Shown piece by piece: positions 36,466 through 44,793 of a stretch of 64,000 nucleotides of DNA. The position numbers and the translations under genes were made by a program. How positions within the stretch are numbered: position 1 is the stretch's first letter; every line of letters begins with the position of its first letter. Source of the stretch: Methanocatella intestini (GTDB lineage Archaea; Methanobacteriota; Methanobacteria; Methanobacteriales; Methanobacteriaceae); the NCBI RefSeq assembly GCF_002252585.1, contig NZ_NQLD01000016.1; one strand, 5' to 3'. The notes beneath the pieces are model-generated. The model saw only the letters and a list, made by a program, of their open reading frames with translations. It did not search any database and was not told where the DNA came from.

Positions 36466-38256
36466 TTATTCAAAAAGACCAAAACTTCCCCAATCAGGAT
36501 CCTGCTTACGTTTAATTTCCAAAAACTCATATAAGGTTTCAAATTCATCTTCAGTCAATTTATCCTTAAATTCCCTTTCAATGTATTTGTAATGTTTTTC
36601 AGGAATATCAACATATAGCTCGTCTCCCTCTTCAAAGTCTTTTCCAACTATAGCATCTTTAATAGCCATAGCCACCCTTTGACCTCTGGAAATATCAGGT
36701 AATGTTTCACCTTTATCTTCCATACTAGCTATTGAACCAACAACATGCCCATCTTTATTAATCAACTGTTGACCTTGTTTAAGAGTTCCGCTTAAAGATT
36801 CAATACCTATAATAGCAGGTTTACTTTGACGGAACACTAATTTTGGAAGTGACACAAATTTTGCAGGTTTAATAATAGCATCATAAAATGACTTTTTCTT
36901 ATCTTCCTGTTTTTGCTTAACCCATTCTTCATACTCTTCAATAATCTGATAAATTACATCTCCGGAAAAGAGCTTGACTTCAGAATTATTAAGATCTTCT
37001 TCAGAATTCGGATGAACATTTACATTAAAAGCAATAATTGCTCCATGAAGTTCATTTTCATCATAAGCAATTGAAGAATTAATAATATCCCTACGATTTA
37101 CATCACCAATATCCGCTGTACGAATTGGAATATTCATTTCCCTTAATAGCTTAACAACAGCTTCCAGTGAACCAATAGTATCTGCTTTAACTAAAATACC
37201 TTCATCTTCTGTATCAATAGTAATGTTGTCAATTTCATTTAAAATCTCCTGTTCAACATCAGTATCTTCACTTAAAACTCTAAGGGGAGAACCAGAAACA
37301 ACATCATCTAAATGAGGTGCAGCTACTTTAATACCTGCTGCTGCAACAACTTCATCCAACTTTCTAAATTTCTTTTTAGAATCCCTCATTTCCTCAAGAG
37401 GAAGAGGTCTTAAAATAGATCTGATTTTAGTTACCAATACATCTTCTGAAGACAGCATTAAAGCTATTTCATCATTGGTTCTTAAAACACCGTCATAAAT
37501 AATAGCATCAAGAGTAACTCCTAAACCAGTTTCTTCCTTAATTTCTAAAACTGTACCTTTAGCTGGAGCATTTTCATCGATTTCAAGTTGTTCAGTTAAA
37601 TATTCTTGAGCAAGTCCTAAAAGCATAGCTAAAACTTCTATAACTCCTTCACCAGTTCTAGCACTAATTGGGATAATACTAATCTGGGAAGCAAAGTTAC
37701 TTACTCTGTCAAATCTTTCAGACTGGAATCCTTCTTTATGAAGTTCACCGACAATTTCATAAATTTTATTGTCTAAATCCTGCTGAACACTTTTAGCCTG
37801 ATTGGAAAATGTTTCCCTAAAAGAGGCACCTTCATGAACTTCCCAACCAAAAAGCCTGTCGATTTTATTAGCTACAACAATAAATGGAGTCCTATACATT
37901 TTAAGAATGTTTAATGCTTCATAAGTTTGTGGCTTAAATCCGTCATTAACATCTAAAATCAATACAGCTAAATCAGCTAATGCACCACCACGTTTTCTTA
38001 AACTGGTAAATGCTGCATGTCCCGGAGTATCAATGAAAAACAAACCAGGAATTAAATCTTTAATAGCTAATTTGGATATGAAATCTCCACAGATATTTTC
38101 AATAGTATCATTAGGAATCTCAGTAGCACCTATATGCTGAGTAATACCTCCAGCTTCCTTGGCTGCAATAGTACTTCCTCTGATATAATCCAATAAAGTG
38201 GTCTTACCGTGGTCTACATGTCCTAAAACTGATACAATTGGGGATCTGATTTTCAT
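36466..38256 (-). CDS. infB: Translation initiation factor aIF5B (IF2-like)
   Basis: 596 residues with no intein. G1 GHVDHGKTTLLDYIRGS, G3 DTPGHAAF, G4 NKIDRL. Domains II-IV follow (KLVFRQSKPAIIGIE, QRVAMAIKDAIVGKD). It promotes subunit joining. Follows ndk by 17 bp. The SD is weak. Confidence 0.97.
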   Translation of the reverse strand: MKIRSPIVSVLGHVDHGKTTLLDYIRGSTIAAKEAGGITQHIGATEIPNDTIENICGDFISKLAIKDLIPGLFFIDTPGHAAFTSLRKRGGALADLAVLILDVNDGFKPQTYEALNILKMYRTPFIVVANKIDRLFGWEVHEGASFRETFSNQAKSVQQDLDNKIYEIVGELHKEGFQSERFDRVSNFASQISIIPISARTGEGVIEVLAMLLGLAQEYLTEQLEIDENAPAKGTVLEIKEETGLGVTLDAIIYDGVLRTNDEIALMLSSEDVLVTKIRSILRPLPLEEMRDSKKKFRKLDEVVAAAGIKVAAPHLDDVVSGSPLRVLSEDTDVEQEILNEIDNITIDTEDEGILVKADTIGSLEAVVKLLREMNIPIRTADIGDVNRRDIINSSIAYDENELHGAIIAFNVNVHPNSEEDLNNSEVKLFSGDVIYQIIEEYEEWVKQKQEDKKKSFYDAIIKPAKFVSLPKLVFRQSKPAIIGIESLSGTLKQGQQLINKDGHVVGSIASMEDKGETLPDISRGQRVAMAIKDAIVGKDFEEGDELYVDIPEKHYKYIEREFKDKLTEDEFETLYEFLEIKRKQDPDWGSFGLFE

Positions 38257-38273
38257 GTTATCTTAAATAATAA

Positions 38274-38726
38274 TTATTCGTAAATTAATTTGTTATCAAC
38301 GATTTCGTAATCGCAAATTTCATCTTCATTAAAGAATAAATTGATTTCTCTTTCTGCAGAATCTGGAGAGTCAGAAGCATGAATAATGTTTCTACCTGTA
38401 TCCATAGCAAAATCTCCTCTAATTGTTCCGAGATCTGCTTCTAAAGGATTGGTTGCTCCAACTAATTTTCTGATAGTACTGATAGCTTCTTCTCCTTCAA
38501 TTACCATAGCAAGAGATGGGGAAGATGTAATGTATTCAATTAAACTACCGAAAAATGGTTTATCTGCATGTTCTCCATAATGAGTTTTTGCTAAATCTTC
38601 ATTAATTTGCATTAACTTTACAGCAACGATTTGAAGACCTTTTTCTTCAAAACGGGATAATATTTTACCCATAAGACGTCTTTGAACTGCGTCTGGTTTC
38701 ATCATTACAAAACTTTTTTGAATCAT
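38274..38726 (-). CDS. ndk: Nucleoside diphosphate kinase
   Basis: 150 residues. The phospho-His is in NIIHASDSPDSAEREI (~115-130), and KPDAVQRRLMGKIL lies near the start. It balances NTP pools by phosphotransfer. Its ATG overlaps the TGA of L24e (ATGA). A translation-linked position for ndk is common in Archaea. Confidence 0.97.
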   Translation of the reverse strand: MIQKSFVMMKPDAVQRRLMGKILSRFEEKGLQIVAVKLMQINEDLAKTHYGEHADKPFFGSLIEYITSSPSLAMVIEGEEAISTIRKLVGATNPLEADLGTIRGDFAMDTGRNIIHASDSPDSAEREINLFFNEDEICDYEIVDNKLIYE

Positions 38727-38884
38727 TCTTTAACCCATTTAACTTTTCTTGGAACTCTACCAAGTTTAATCATGTTTTTTTCACATTTACTGCTACAAAA
38801 GAAATAAATAGAACCATCTTTTTTAACGTACATTTTTCCTGTACCTTCTTCTATTTCTTTATTACAGAATGAACAAGTCCTCAT
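38723..38884 (-). CDS. rpl24e: 50S ribosomal protein L24e
   Basis: 53 residues, below the usual ORF limit. TRASH/zinc-type motif CSFCNKE (4-10) and CSSKCEKN (~30-37), with GTGKMYVKKDGSIYFFC. It sits between S28e and ndk. Confidence 0.95.
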   Translation of the reverse strand: MRTCSFCNKEIEEGTGKMYVKKDGSIYFFCSSKCEKNMIKLGRVPRKVKWVKE

Positions 38885-38898
38885 GTTCTTACACCTTC

Positions 38899-39105
38899 TT
38901 AAGGAGTTTTAATTTCCTTAGCTTCTCTAATAGTATCAAGTAACATTAAAATGTCTCCTTCTCTTACAGGACCCATAATGTTTCTTGTTAAAATTCTTCC
39001 TTTGTCTCTACCATCGAGGATTCTGCATTTAATTTGCATAACCTCTCCAGTCATACCAGTTCTTTTTAAAACATTAATGACTTCAGCAGGAGTAGCTTCT
39101 TCCAT
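38899..39105 (-). CDS. rps28e: 30S ribosomal protein S28e
   Basis: 68 residues from ATG 39105; GGTGA stands five bases before it, and a GTG within that SD is not the start. Family text GMTGEVMQIKCRILDGRDKGRILTRN. Follows L7Ae. Confidence 0.96.
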   Translation of the reverse strand: MEEATPAEVINVLKRTGMTGEVMQIKCRILDGRDKGRILTRNIMGPVREGDILMLLDTIREAKEIKTP

Positions 39106-39137
39106 ATAAATCACCTTTTAATCTTCAAAAAGAAGAT

Positions 39138-39509
39138 CTATTCTTTTAATTCTGCGATTTTTTCAACAATTTCAGCTACGTCGCCTTCAGCATCTCCAGC
39201 GTCAACAATACAAGCAGATGCAGTACCAACAGTTAAACCTGCAGCTCCACCAACTTGTTCTTTAGTAGGTAAGTAAATGTAAGGAATTTCTTTTTCATCA
39301 GCGAGAACAGGAATGTGTGCAACAATTTCAGCAGGATCAACATCTTCTGCAATAACAACAAGTGCTGCGTCTCCTCTTTCGATAAATTTAGTTACTTCGT
39401 TAGTTCCTTTTGCTACTTTACCACTGTTTTGTGCGGTTTTTAATGCTTCTTCAGCTTGATTAGCTAATTCTTCAGGTGTATCAAATTTTACATAAATTGC
39501 TTTTGCCAT
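39138..39509 (-). CDS. rpl7ae: 50S ribosomal protein L7Ae
   Basis: 123 residues from ATG 39509, with GGAGG eight bases upstream; an upstream start at 39530 would add residues not found in the family. Core GTNEVTKFIERGDAALVVIAEDVDPAE is the L7Ae/k-turn binding signature. It binds kink-turns in rRNA, box C/D and H/ACA RNAs and RNase P. First gene of the large cluster; see the finding on its leader. Confidence 0.97.
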   Translation of the reverse strand: MAKAIYVKFDTPEELANQAEEALKTAQNSGKVAKGTNEVTKFIERGDAALVVIAEDVDPAEIVAHIPVLADEKEIPYIYLPTKEQVGGAAGLTVGTASACIVDAGDAEGDVAEIVEKIAELKE

Positions 39510-39527
39510 AATATATACCTCCTTTTT

Positions 39528-39555
39528 CATCTGGCTATGCCATCCATCGGCAGAT
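39528..39555 (-). promoter_or_regulatory. GC-rich structured element in the L7Ae leader (candidate kink-turn)
   Basis: A 28-nt GC-rich island in AT-rich DNA, ending five bases before the SD (39523-39518). A short helix UGG/CCA lies beside two facing GA steps (G at 39548, A at 39547; G at 39531, A at 39530) that could form the two sheared pairs of a kink-turn. The outer helix is weak. L7Ae binds kink-turns, so autoregulation is possible. Confidence 0.4.
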
Positions 39556-40027
39556 ATTATAATTCCTTGAATTATAATATTCGTAATTATATATAGTTAT
39601 ATTATTTTAACTATAGAAATTACTCAAATTATTCAATGAGCGAATAATTTTATAGTTTTTAATAATACTAATTCTTGAATACATTCATATATCACTAAAT
39701 ATAATCCCATTAATAAAAAAAAAGAGGGATTAAACTTTCAATACAAATACTTCTGAATTTCATATAATTTTTAGCAAAACTAAAAATAAAAATTTAGTAA
39801 TTAATGAAATAATTCTAGAGAACTAGACAGTATTAAGTATGTTTTTATTACATATAAATGTTTTCCATACTTATTCCTAAAAATAAGTTTACCAATTTAA
39901 TAATAGTAATCTATACTTTTTAATACTTTTGAAAAAAGCTAATCCTAAAGCCATCAAATACTGCAATTTCAGATCTTAAAAATTTTTAATTTAATTTTCA
40001 CCGGCAAAAGCTAACCTTTATATAAAG

Positions 40028-40047
40028 TTATGAATATATATTCATAA
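40028..40047. promoter_or_regulatory. 20-bp perfect palindrome, candidate operator of the DUF134 operon
   Basis: TTATGAATATATATTCATAA reads the same on both strands and ends 27 bp before the ATG at 40075. It contains the likely TATA element, so a bound regulator would block TBP. The encoded DUF134 HTH protein is the natural candidate (autoregulation; inference). Confidence 0.5.
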
Positions 40048-40074
40048 TACCTAAAGACATTTGGGGACAAAATC

Positions 40075-40605
40075 ATGGTAAGACCTAAAAGAATGAGAAG
40101 AGTAGTTACATGTCACAGACATGAATTAAATAAAAATCTAAAACCGATAGAACTGTCTGTAGATGAATTTGAAGCTATCAGATTCAAAGATTATCATAAC
40201 ATCAAACAGACAGAATCTGCAGAGTTCATGGGAATTTCACAATCAACATTCCACAGAATTCTAAATTCTGCAAGACATAAACTGTCTACTTCTTTGATTG
40301 AAGGCCGACCAATAGTTATTGTCAAAGGTGATACAATGATTGATCCAAATAAATATTTATGCGAAGACTGTGGTTTTCAATGGTCAAATCCAGAAAAAGA
40401 ATACAAAGAATGTCCAGATTGCAAATCAACAAATATTCGTAAATTAAATGCAAATAATAAAAATAATGTATCAGATGACACCTGCAGCTGCCCTAATTGC
40501 AGTTACAGTGAAGCAAAAATTAGGGGAATACCATGCAGAACTAAAATATGTCCCAAATGCGGTTCATCACTACAAAGAAGATTATGCAATAAGGAGATAA
40601 TTTAA
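40075..40605 (+). CDS. DUF134 (UPF0251) DNA-binding protein with zinc-ribbon extension
   Basis: 176 residues. N-terminal DUF134 domain (~1-95): RPKRMRRV, the HTH region QTESAEFMGISQSTFHRILNSARHKL with sigma-like helices. Then one zinc ribbon (CEDCGFQW...CPDC, ~101-124) and a second Cys group (CSCPNCSYSE...CRTKICPKCGSS, ~142-170). Usually a DNA-binding regulator near metal/Fe-S genes. One codon boundary separates it from the next gene: its TAA is followed at once by ATG. Confidence 0.85.
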   Translation: MVRPKRMRRVVTCHRHELNKNLKPIELSVDEFEAIRFKDYHNIKQTESAEFMGISQSTFHRILNSARHKLSTSLIEGRPIVIVKGDTMIDPNKYLCEDCGFQWSNPEKEYKECPDCKSTNIRKLNANNKNNVSDDTCSCPNCSYSEAKIRGIPCRTKICPKCGSSLQRRLCNKEII

Positions 40606-40893
40606 ATGGCTGATAATTTAGAATATGTTTGTAAAGAATGCGGTTTCAATTGGATAACCTTAAATGGTGAGCACCATATCTGTCCAAAATGCCACAGCGA
40701 AACAATTGAATATATTGGTGAAGTAAAAGATTTGGATATTGATTCCATATTAAATCACAATAAAAGAATGGGTGGATGCTGCGGTTCTGCCCGTGGAAGA
40801 GGACCGTTAACCTGTGGAAAACCACATCCTGACCACCACAATCCAAATACCCCCCATGACCCTAAAAAATGCTGTGGCCACAGAGTATGCTAA
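40606..40893 (+). CDS. Cys/His-rich zinc-ribbon protein
   Basis: 95 residues. Zinc ribbon CKECGFNW...CPKCHS (~9-31), then a linker, then MGGCCGSARGRGP and a tail of Cys, His and Pro (CGKPHPDHHN, KKCCGHRVC). It looks like a metal-binding tail beside a zinc ribbon; the first part resembles the ribbon of the upstream DUF134 protein. Family not recognised. Lies tightly between the regulator and a ferredoxin. Confidence 0.7.
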   Translation: MADNLEYVCKECGFNWITLNGEHHICPKCHSETIEYIGEVKDLDIDSILNHNKRMGGCCGSARGRGPLTCGKPHPDHHNPNTPHDPKKCCGHRVC

Positions 40894-40929
40894 AACATGC
40901 TTATTTTTATTTTTATTGGAGGTTAAAAA

Positions 40930-41109
40930 ATGGCTGATATTATAATAAACAATGATAAATGTGATAATTGCGGTGACTGTGCAGATGTTTGTCCAATGGA
41001 AGTTTTAATTCTTGAAGATGAAAAATTAACCATAAATGAACCTGATGAATGTAGTTACTGTGAAAGCTGTGCGGACATCTGTCCAAATGAATGTATCACT
41101 ATTGAATAA
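40930..41109 (+). CDS. Ferredoxin, 2[4Fe-4S]
   Basis: 59 residues. Two clusters CDNCGDCADVCP (~11-22) and CSYCESCADICP (~43-54), as in small clostridial-type ferredoxins. SD GGAGG lies before the ATG. Third gene of the DUF134 operon; a T-rich stretch (CTTTCTTTTTTTATC) follows the stop. Confidence 0.92.
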   Translation: MADIIINNDKCDNCGDCADVCPMEVLILEDEKLTINEPDECSYCESCADICPNECITIE

Positions 41110-41243
41110 ACTTTAAAACCTTTCTTTTTTTATCTATTTTTCACTAACAGCAACAAATTAACATGACTTTTTACTTTATTATGTCTTACAAAAATTATAT
41201 ATCTGATTAAAGCATTAAATTATAGATATATAGATGTGATTAT

Positions 41244-41594
41244 ATGATTTTCGATGAAGAATTGACATTGTTAAAAGAAAAAATTGCAAATGCCGAAGAT
41301 ATGGATGAATTAAATTATATAAGAACTACTAACCAAAAAAAATACTGGTGGACCAGCATATTTATTGCAGGTTTATTTTATGGTTTAAACGGGAAAGTAG
41401 GAAAAATGATTATAACATGGTTTGTTAGTGTTATAACTTTAGGAATCTATGCCCTATATATCATTTATAGAAGCTATAAAGATGAAACCGAATTCAATAA
41501 TCAAATGGAATATTATATATTACAAAGAAGCAAAGAATTAAAAGGGAAAATCAATTCATCTGAATTAAAACTTCCTGAATCTAGTGTAAACTAA
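41244..41594 (+). CDS. Small membrane protein, unknown
   Basis: 116 residues with hydrophobic segments near 36-48 and 55-77 flanked by charged helices at both ends. No family recognised. Start ATG with GTGAT a few bases upstream. It stands alone; a long AT-rich gap follows it. Confidence 0.6.
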   Translation: MIFDEELTLLKEKIANAEDMDELNYIRTTNQKKYWWTSIFIAGLFYGLNGKVGKMIITWFVSVITLGIYALYIIYRSYKDETEFNNQMEYYILQRSKELKGKINSSELKLPESSVN

Positions 41595-41833
41595 ATTACT
41601 AAAAAAACTGAGACAATCCAAAATACAAAAAACTCCCAATTATAAGTGTAAAACAGCTATTGATTCATAGACGCAGACAAAAATATTTTTTTTCACTTTC
41701 CTGTGTTTTTTATGAATCAGATTTTTTTATTTTAACTGTCTTTAGTATTTATCCCAATAATCTCTGTTAGTGAGATTAAATGCATTTTTCAGTTAAAAAA
41801 TATTCATACACTTTTTAAATCTAAAAAAAAAAG
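41595..41833. other. Intergenic region with a spaced inverted repeat
   Basis: About 240 bp. GATTCATA (41662-41669) and TATGAATC (41711-41718) are an inverted repeat with a loop of 41 nt that holds T8 and T-rich tracts. It could be a terminator or a small RNA; nothing else is seen. Confidence 0.3.
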
Positions 41834-42748
41834 TTATGGCATTAAATTTTCATGAAAAACATATTTTATTTCTTCTTCAAATTCTTCAACGGGAATTATG
41901 GTCATGTCAAAAGTTTTACTCAAAATATAGATAGTGTTTGGGTTAATTACATCAGTTAAAACCAAAAATGAATGATTTTTATCCAAATTTAACATATTTG
42001 CCACATGAGAATATTTGTTGATATAATGCTGATAATTTCCGGTTTTTCCTTCAACCCAGTATATTTCACCATTTATTAAAAAAACAACATCTAATTCAAA
42101 ATCATTTCCATTTGGAAGAATAATCTGAGGATTAATTAAATATGTATATTCAATAGCTACAGGTAATGATTTTAATGAATCCTGTATTGTTTTTCGAATA
42201 AAGACCTCCAGCCAGTGCCCGGTAAGAAAATTAATTGCAATCGGAATTTTATTTGGTGTTGCATGAATAAAATATCTTGGTGACTTATCGTATTTGTATT
42301 CTGATAAAAATGCTATATCGTAAAGAGTGGTGCATAGCTGGCATGAAGCTGAAATTTCACTTTGTGTTGAGTTCTTTAAATCTAAATGAAATCCATTAGG
42401 TTTATTTAAATGACGTTTGATAGTTTCATAAACTTTTCTGATATCTTTGTACCGATTTCCCATAAAATATGCGATGTTGTCAAGTGAAGTGTTTTCCTGA
42501 AAAGAATCAACATACGTTTTAACAGTGATGTTTTTCTCCTGCAGTTTATCAATCAATATACTGACATCAATTTCTTTGATGCTGCAACCAGAGTCCATAT
42601 CTGCGTTTTCATGGTTATCTTCACTAGATTCAACAGCCACATCAACTTTATCATTAACTTCATTATTTTCATTCTTTTCTAATGAATCAGCAATTCTTTC
42701 TAAAGATGATGCAATGTTTTTTAATAACAAAAATTCTTCTTCATTCAT
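41834..42748 (-). CDS. PD-(D/E)XK-like nuclease protein
   Basis: 304 residues. The C-terminal part (~175-300) has FLTGHWLEVFIRKTIQ, then NDFELDVVFLINGEIYWVEGKTG (~210-232): the D...E-x-K arrangement of restriction-like nucleases, close to DUF1887/Card1-type domains. An N-terminal coiled-coil start (~1-25), an acidic linker and a middle alpha domain precede it; a Cys pair CQLC sits in the middle part. DUF1887 relatives often carry a CARF domain for CRISPR second messengers; I see none clearly here. Stands alone, 38 kb from the cas genes. Confidence 0.65.
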   Translation of the reverse strand: MNEEEFLLLKNIASSLERIADSLEKNENNEVNDKVDVAVESSEDNHENADMDSGCSIKEIDVSILIDKLQEKNITVKTYVDSFQENTSLDNIAYFMGNRYKDIRKVYETIKRHLNKPNGFHLDLKNSTQSEISASCQLCTTLYDIAFLSEYKYDKSPRYFIHATPNKIPIAINFLTGHWLEVFIRKTIQDSLKSLPVAIEYTYLINPQIILPNGNDFELDVVFLINGEIYWVEGKTGNYQHYINKYSHVANMLNLDKNHSFLVLTDVINPNTIYILSKTFDMTIIPVEEFEEEIKYVFHENLMP

Positions 42749-43098
42749 ACAATCAATATATAATTTTATTAATTAATATTAATATTATTAACTAATTTCC
42801 ATGCTGAATATTTTTTGCAGACATAATTTCAAATTAACAACAATTAAATTCTTATTTTCAAGGATAGTACATCTACACCACCACAAATTTGACAGGATAA
42901 CAAATTAATCCAACAAAAATCATCATAAAAAAAATAATTAATATTGTATACAATTTGTGTTTTTAGATGGAAAAAAACATTTATTCATTTTTAAAATCAG
43001 TGAAAATTAGAAAAAAAGTACAAAAATAAAACAATATAATAAAAAAGAAGATAGCAATTAAAAAATTACTATCTAAAACAGATACTTAATTAACAAAT
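42749..43098. other. Intergenic region upstream of the nuclease gene
   Basis: 350 bp. It holds a TATA-like TTATATATTG just before the nuclease ATG (leaderless-type), a 12-bp palindrome ATTGTATACAAT at 42943-42954, and the histone terminator (43049-43074). No ORF of note. Confidence 0.4.
43043..43074 (-). terminator. Histone gene terminator
   Basis: Stem AGATAG(C)AATT / AATT(A)CTATCT, 43049-43074, followed on the minus strand by TCTTTTTTATTATATTG. About 25 bases after the histone stop. Confidence 0.65.
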
Positions 43099-43296
43099 CT
43101 ATTTGATAGCTAATTTAATATCTTCTGCTTTAACAGTTTTTCTACCTGAGTGACGTGCAAATCCAACAGCTTTTTGAGCGATTTCGTTTCCACATTCTTC
43201 GATAGCTTCGGTTAAAGCGATTTTTGCGTCATCACTGACTCTTTGAGCGCCAGCGTTTTTTAATATCCTGCCTACAGGAGCAATTGGTAATTCCAT
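43099..43296 (-). CDS. Archaeal histone (HMf family)
   Basis: 65 residues from ATG 43296 (GAGGTG upstream). Histone fold: ELPIAPVGRILKNAGAQRVSDDAK, HSGRKTVKAEDIKLAIK. It forms dimers and extended hypernucleosomes on DNA. A clear TATA box stands at 43341-43348. Confidence 0.97.
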   Translation of the reverse strand: MELPIAPVGRILKNAGAQRVSDDAKIALTEAIEECGNEIAQKAVGFARHSGRKTVKAEDIKLAIK

Positions 43297-43340
43297 AATT
43301 AACACCTCATTTTTTTATATAGATAGTTTAAACTTTCCCA

Positions 43341-43348
43341 TATATAAA
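43341..43348 (-). promoter_or_regulatory. TATA box of the histone gene
   Basis: TTTATATA on the minus strand, 45-52 bp before the histone ATG, gives a start site near 43319 and a short leader containing the SD. Confidence 0.55.
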
Positions 43349-43533
43349 TATATTGGTATATTTTCCTTAAATTTACAAAATTTCAATATAATAAAGTGAA
43401 CTATCCTATCTTTAAGGTGCTACTTACTGAAAAGTAAAATGTTTTTCAAAGAGTAATCAAAATAAAAAATCAGATAAAAATATGAAAATATAAAGTATTT
43501 ATAAAAAAATTAAAAATAAAAAAAGAGAAAAAA

Positions 43534-43553
43534 GATTTAAATAGCTATAAATC
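43534..43553 (-). terminator. thrC terminator
   Basis: Stem GATTTA / TAAATC touching the thrC stop codon, followed on the minus strand by TTTTTTCTCTTTTTTTATTTTT. Confidence 0.5.
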
Positions 43554-44749
43554 TATTTATTCATTAAAATTTTCCTTAAAGTGTCAATATCTGCATCTAC
43601 CTGTTTTGGTTTGGTACATGCATCAATTGCAGTATTCGGATCCTTAAGTAAGTGGCCAGTAACAACACAAGTTACTGTTTCTCCCTTATCTACAACACCT
43701 TCATCACATAATTTTTTAAGACCTGCAATTGAAGCTGCAGAAGCAGGTTCAACACCAATTCCCTCTTTTCTAGCTAATAATTTTTGAGCGTCCAATATTT
43801 CTTCATCACTGACTGTTTCAGAATATCCGTCAGATTCATAAATAGCTCTCAAAGCTTTAATATCACTTACAGGAGCACCTATACGAATTGCAGTAGCTAT
43901 TGTTTCCGGATTTTCTACTGGAACAACCCTATCAGCATGTTTTTTAAATGCATTTGTAACTGGACATGCACCTTCAGCTTGAATTCCAGTCATCATAGGT
44001 ACACTATCTACAAAACCTGCTTCGTAAAACTCTTTAACACCTTTCCAGATAGCTGAAATATTTCCTGCATTTCCAACAGGTAAAATAATTCTGTCTGGAG
44101 ATTGCCAACCTAAATCCCTTAATATTTCATATCCGATTGTTTTTTGACCTTCAAGTCTGTAAGGGTTAATTGAATTTAACAAGTAAAGATGTTTTTCTAA
44201 TGCAAGAGCAGTCATAGCTTCAAGTGCTTCATCAAAGTTTCCGTTAATAGACATTACTTCAGCACCATGGAACATAGCCTGTGCTAATTTTCCTAAAGCT
44301 ACTTTTCCAGAAGGTAAAAATACAATACAACGTAAACCTGCTCTAGCTGCATATGCTGCAAGAGATGCTGAAGTATTTCCAGTTGAAGCACATCCGACAG
44401 TGTGAACTCCCAATTCCATAGCTTTAGTCATACCAACAGTCATTCCCCTGTCTTTAAAACTTCCTGTCGGATTTGATCCTTCAACTTTAACATATAAATT
44501 GATACCTAATTCATCACCTAATTTGTCACATTTGCAAAATGGAGTTCCTCCTTCGTTAAGGGAAACTATTTTAGATTCATCAACAGGTATACATTCTTTA
44601 AATTTCCATAAAGTATCTTTTCTGCCGTCAAAGATATCTTTAGAAACATCAAAATCACTAACAAGTTCGAGAACAGATCCACATTTTTCACAAGTGTAAA
44701 TTATCTCATCATTATCATATTCTTCTCCGCATGAAACACATCTAATCAT
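43553..44749 (-). CDS. thrC: Threonine synthase
   Basis: 398 residues. N-terminal zinc ribbon (CVSCGEEY...CEKCGS, ~4-22), PLP lysine in GSFKDRG (~92-98), then GCASTGNTSASLAAYAARAG. It turns O-phosphohomoserine into threonine. Homoserine feeds this and metX, so the two branches of one pathway are in this window. Confidence 0.96.
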   Translation of the reverse strand: MIRCVSCGEEYDNDEIIYTCEKCGSVLELVSDFDVSKDIFDGRKDTLWKFKECIPVDESKIVSLNEGGTPFCKCDKLGDELGINLYVKVEGSNPTGSFKDRGMTVGMTKAMELGVHTVGCASTGNTSASLAAYAARAGLRCIVFLPSGKVALGKLAQAMFHGAEVMSINGNFDEALEAMTALALEKHLYLLNSINPYRLEGQKTIGYEILRDLGWQSPDRIILPVGNAGNISAIWKGVKEFYEAGFVDSVPMMTGIQAEGACPVTNAFKKHADRVVPVENPETIATAIRIGAPVSDIKALRAIYESDGYSETVSDEEILDAQKLLARKEGIGVEPASAASIAGLKKLCDEGVVDKGETVTCVVTGHLLKDPNTAIDACTKPKQVDADIDTLRKILMNK

Positions 44750-44793
44750 AAAAAATCACTACATATTATTTTAATAATCATCAATATAAAAAT

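Larger units (their letters stand above)
39510..40074. other. Divergent region L7Ae / DUF134, promoters and palindrome
   Basis: 565 bp without genes. It has the L7Ae leader element, a TATA-like ACTATATATAAT on the minus strand near 39586-39598 that would give a leader of ~57 nt, and a 20-bp palindrome next to the DUF134 gene. The middle (39620-39990) is plain AT-rich DNA. Confidence 0.5.

Noticed and set aside
40646..40846. 66-residue ORF on the minus strand inside the Cys-rich gene
   Set aside because: Antisense to a well-supported gene whose Cys motifs are in the plus frame.
42943..42954. 12-bp palindrome ATTGTATACAAT as an operator
   Set aside because: Short palindromes of A/T are expected by chance in this DNA and it is far from either start codon.
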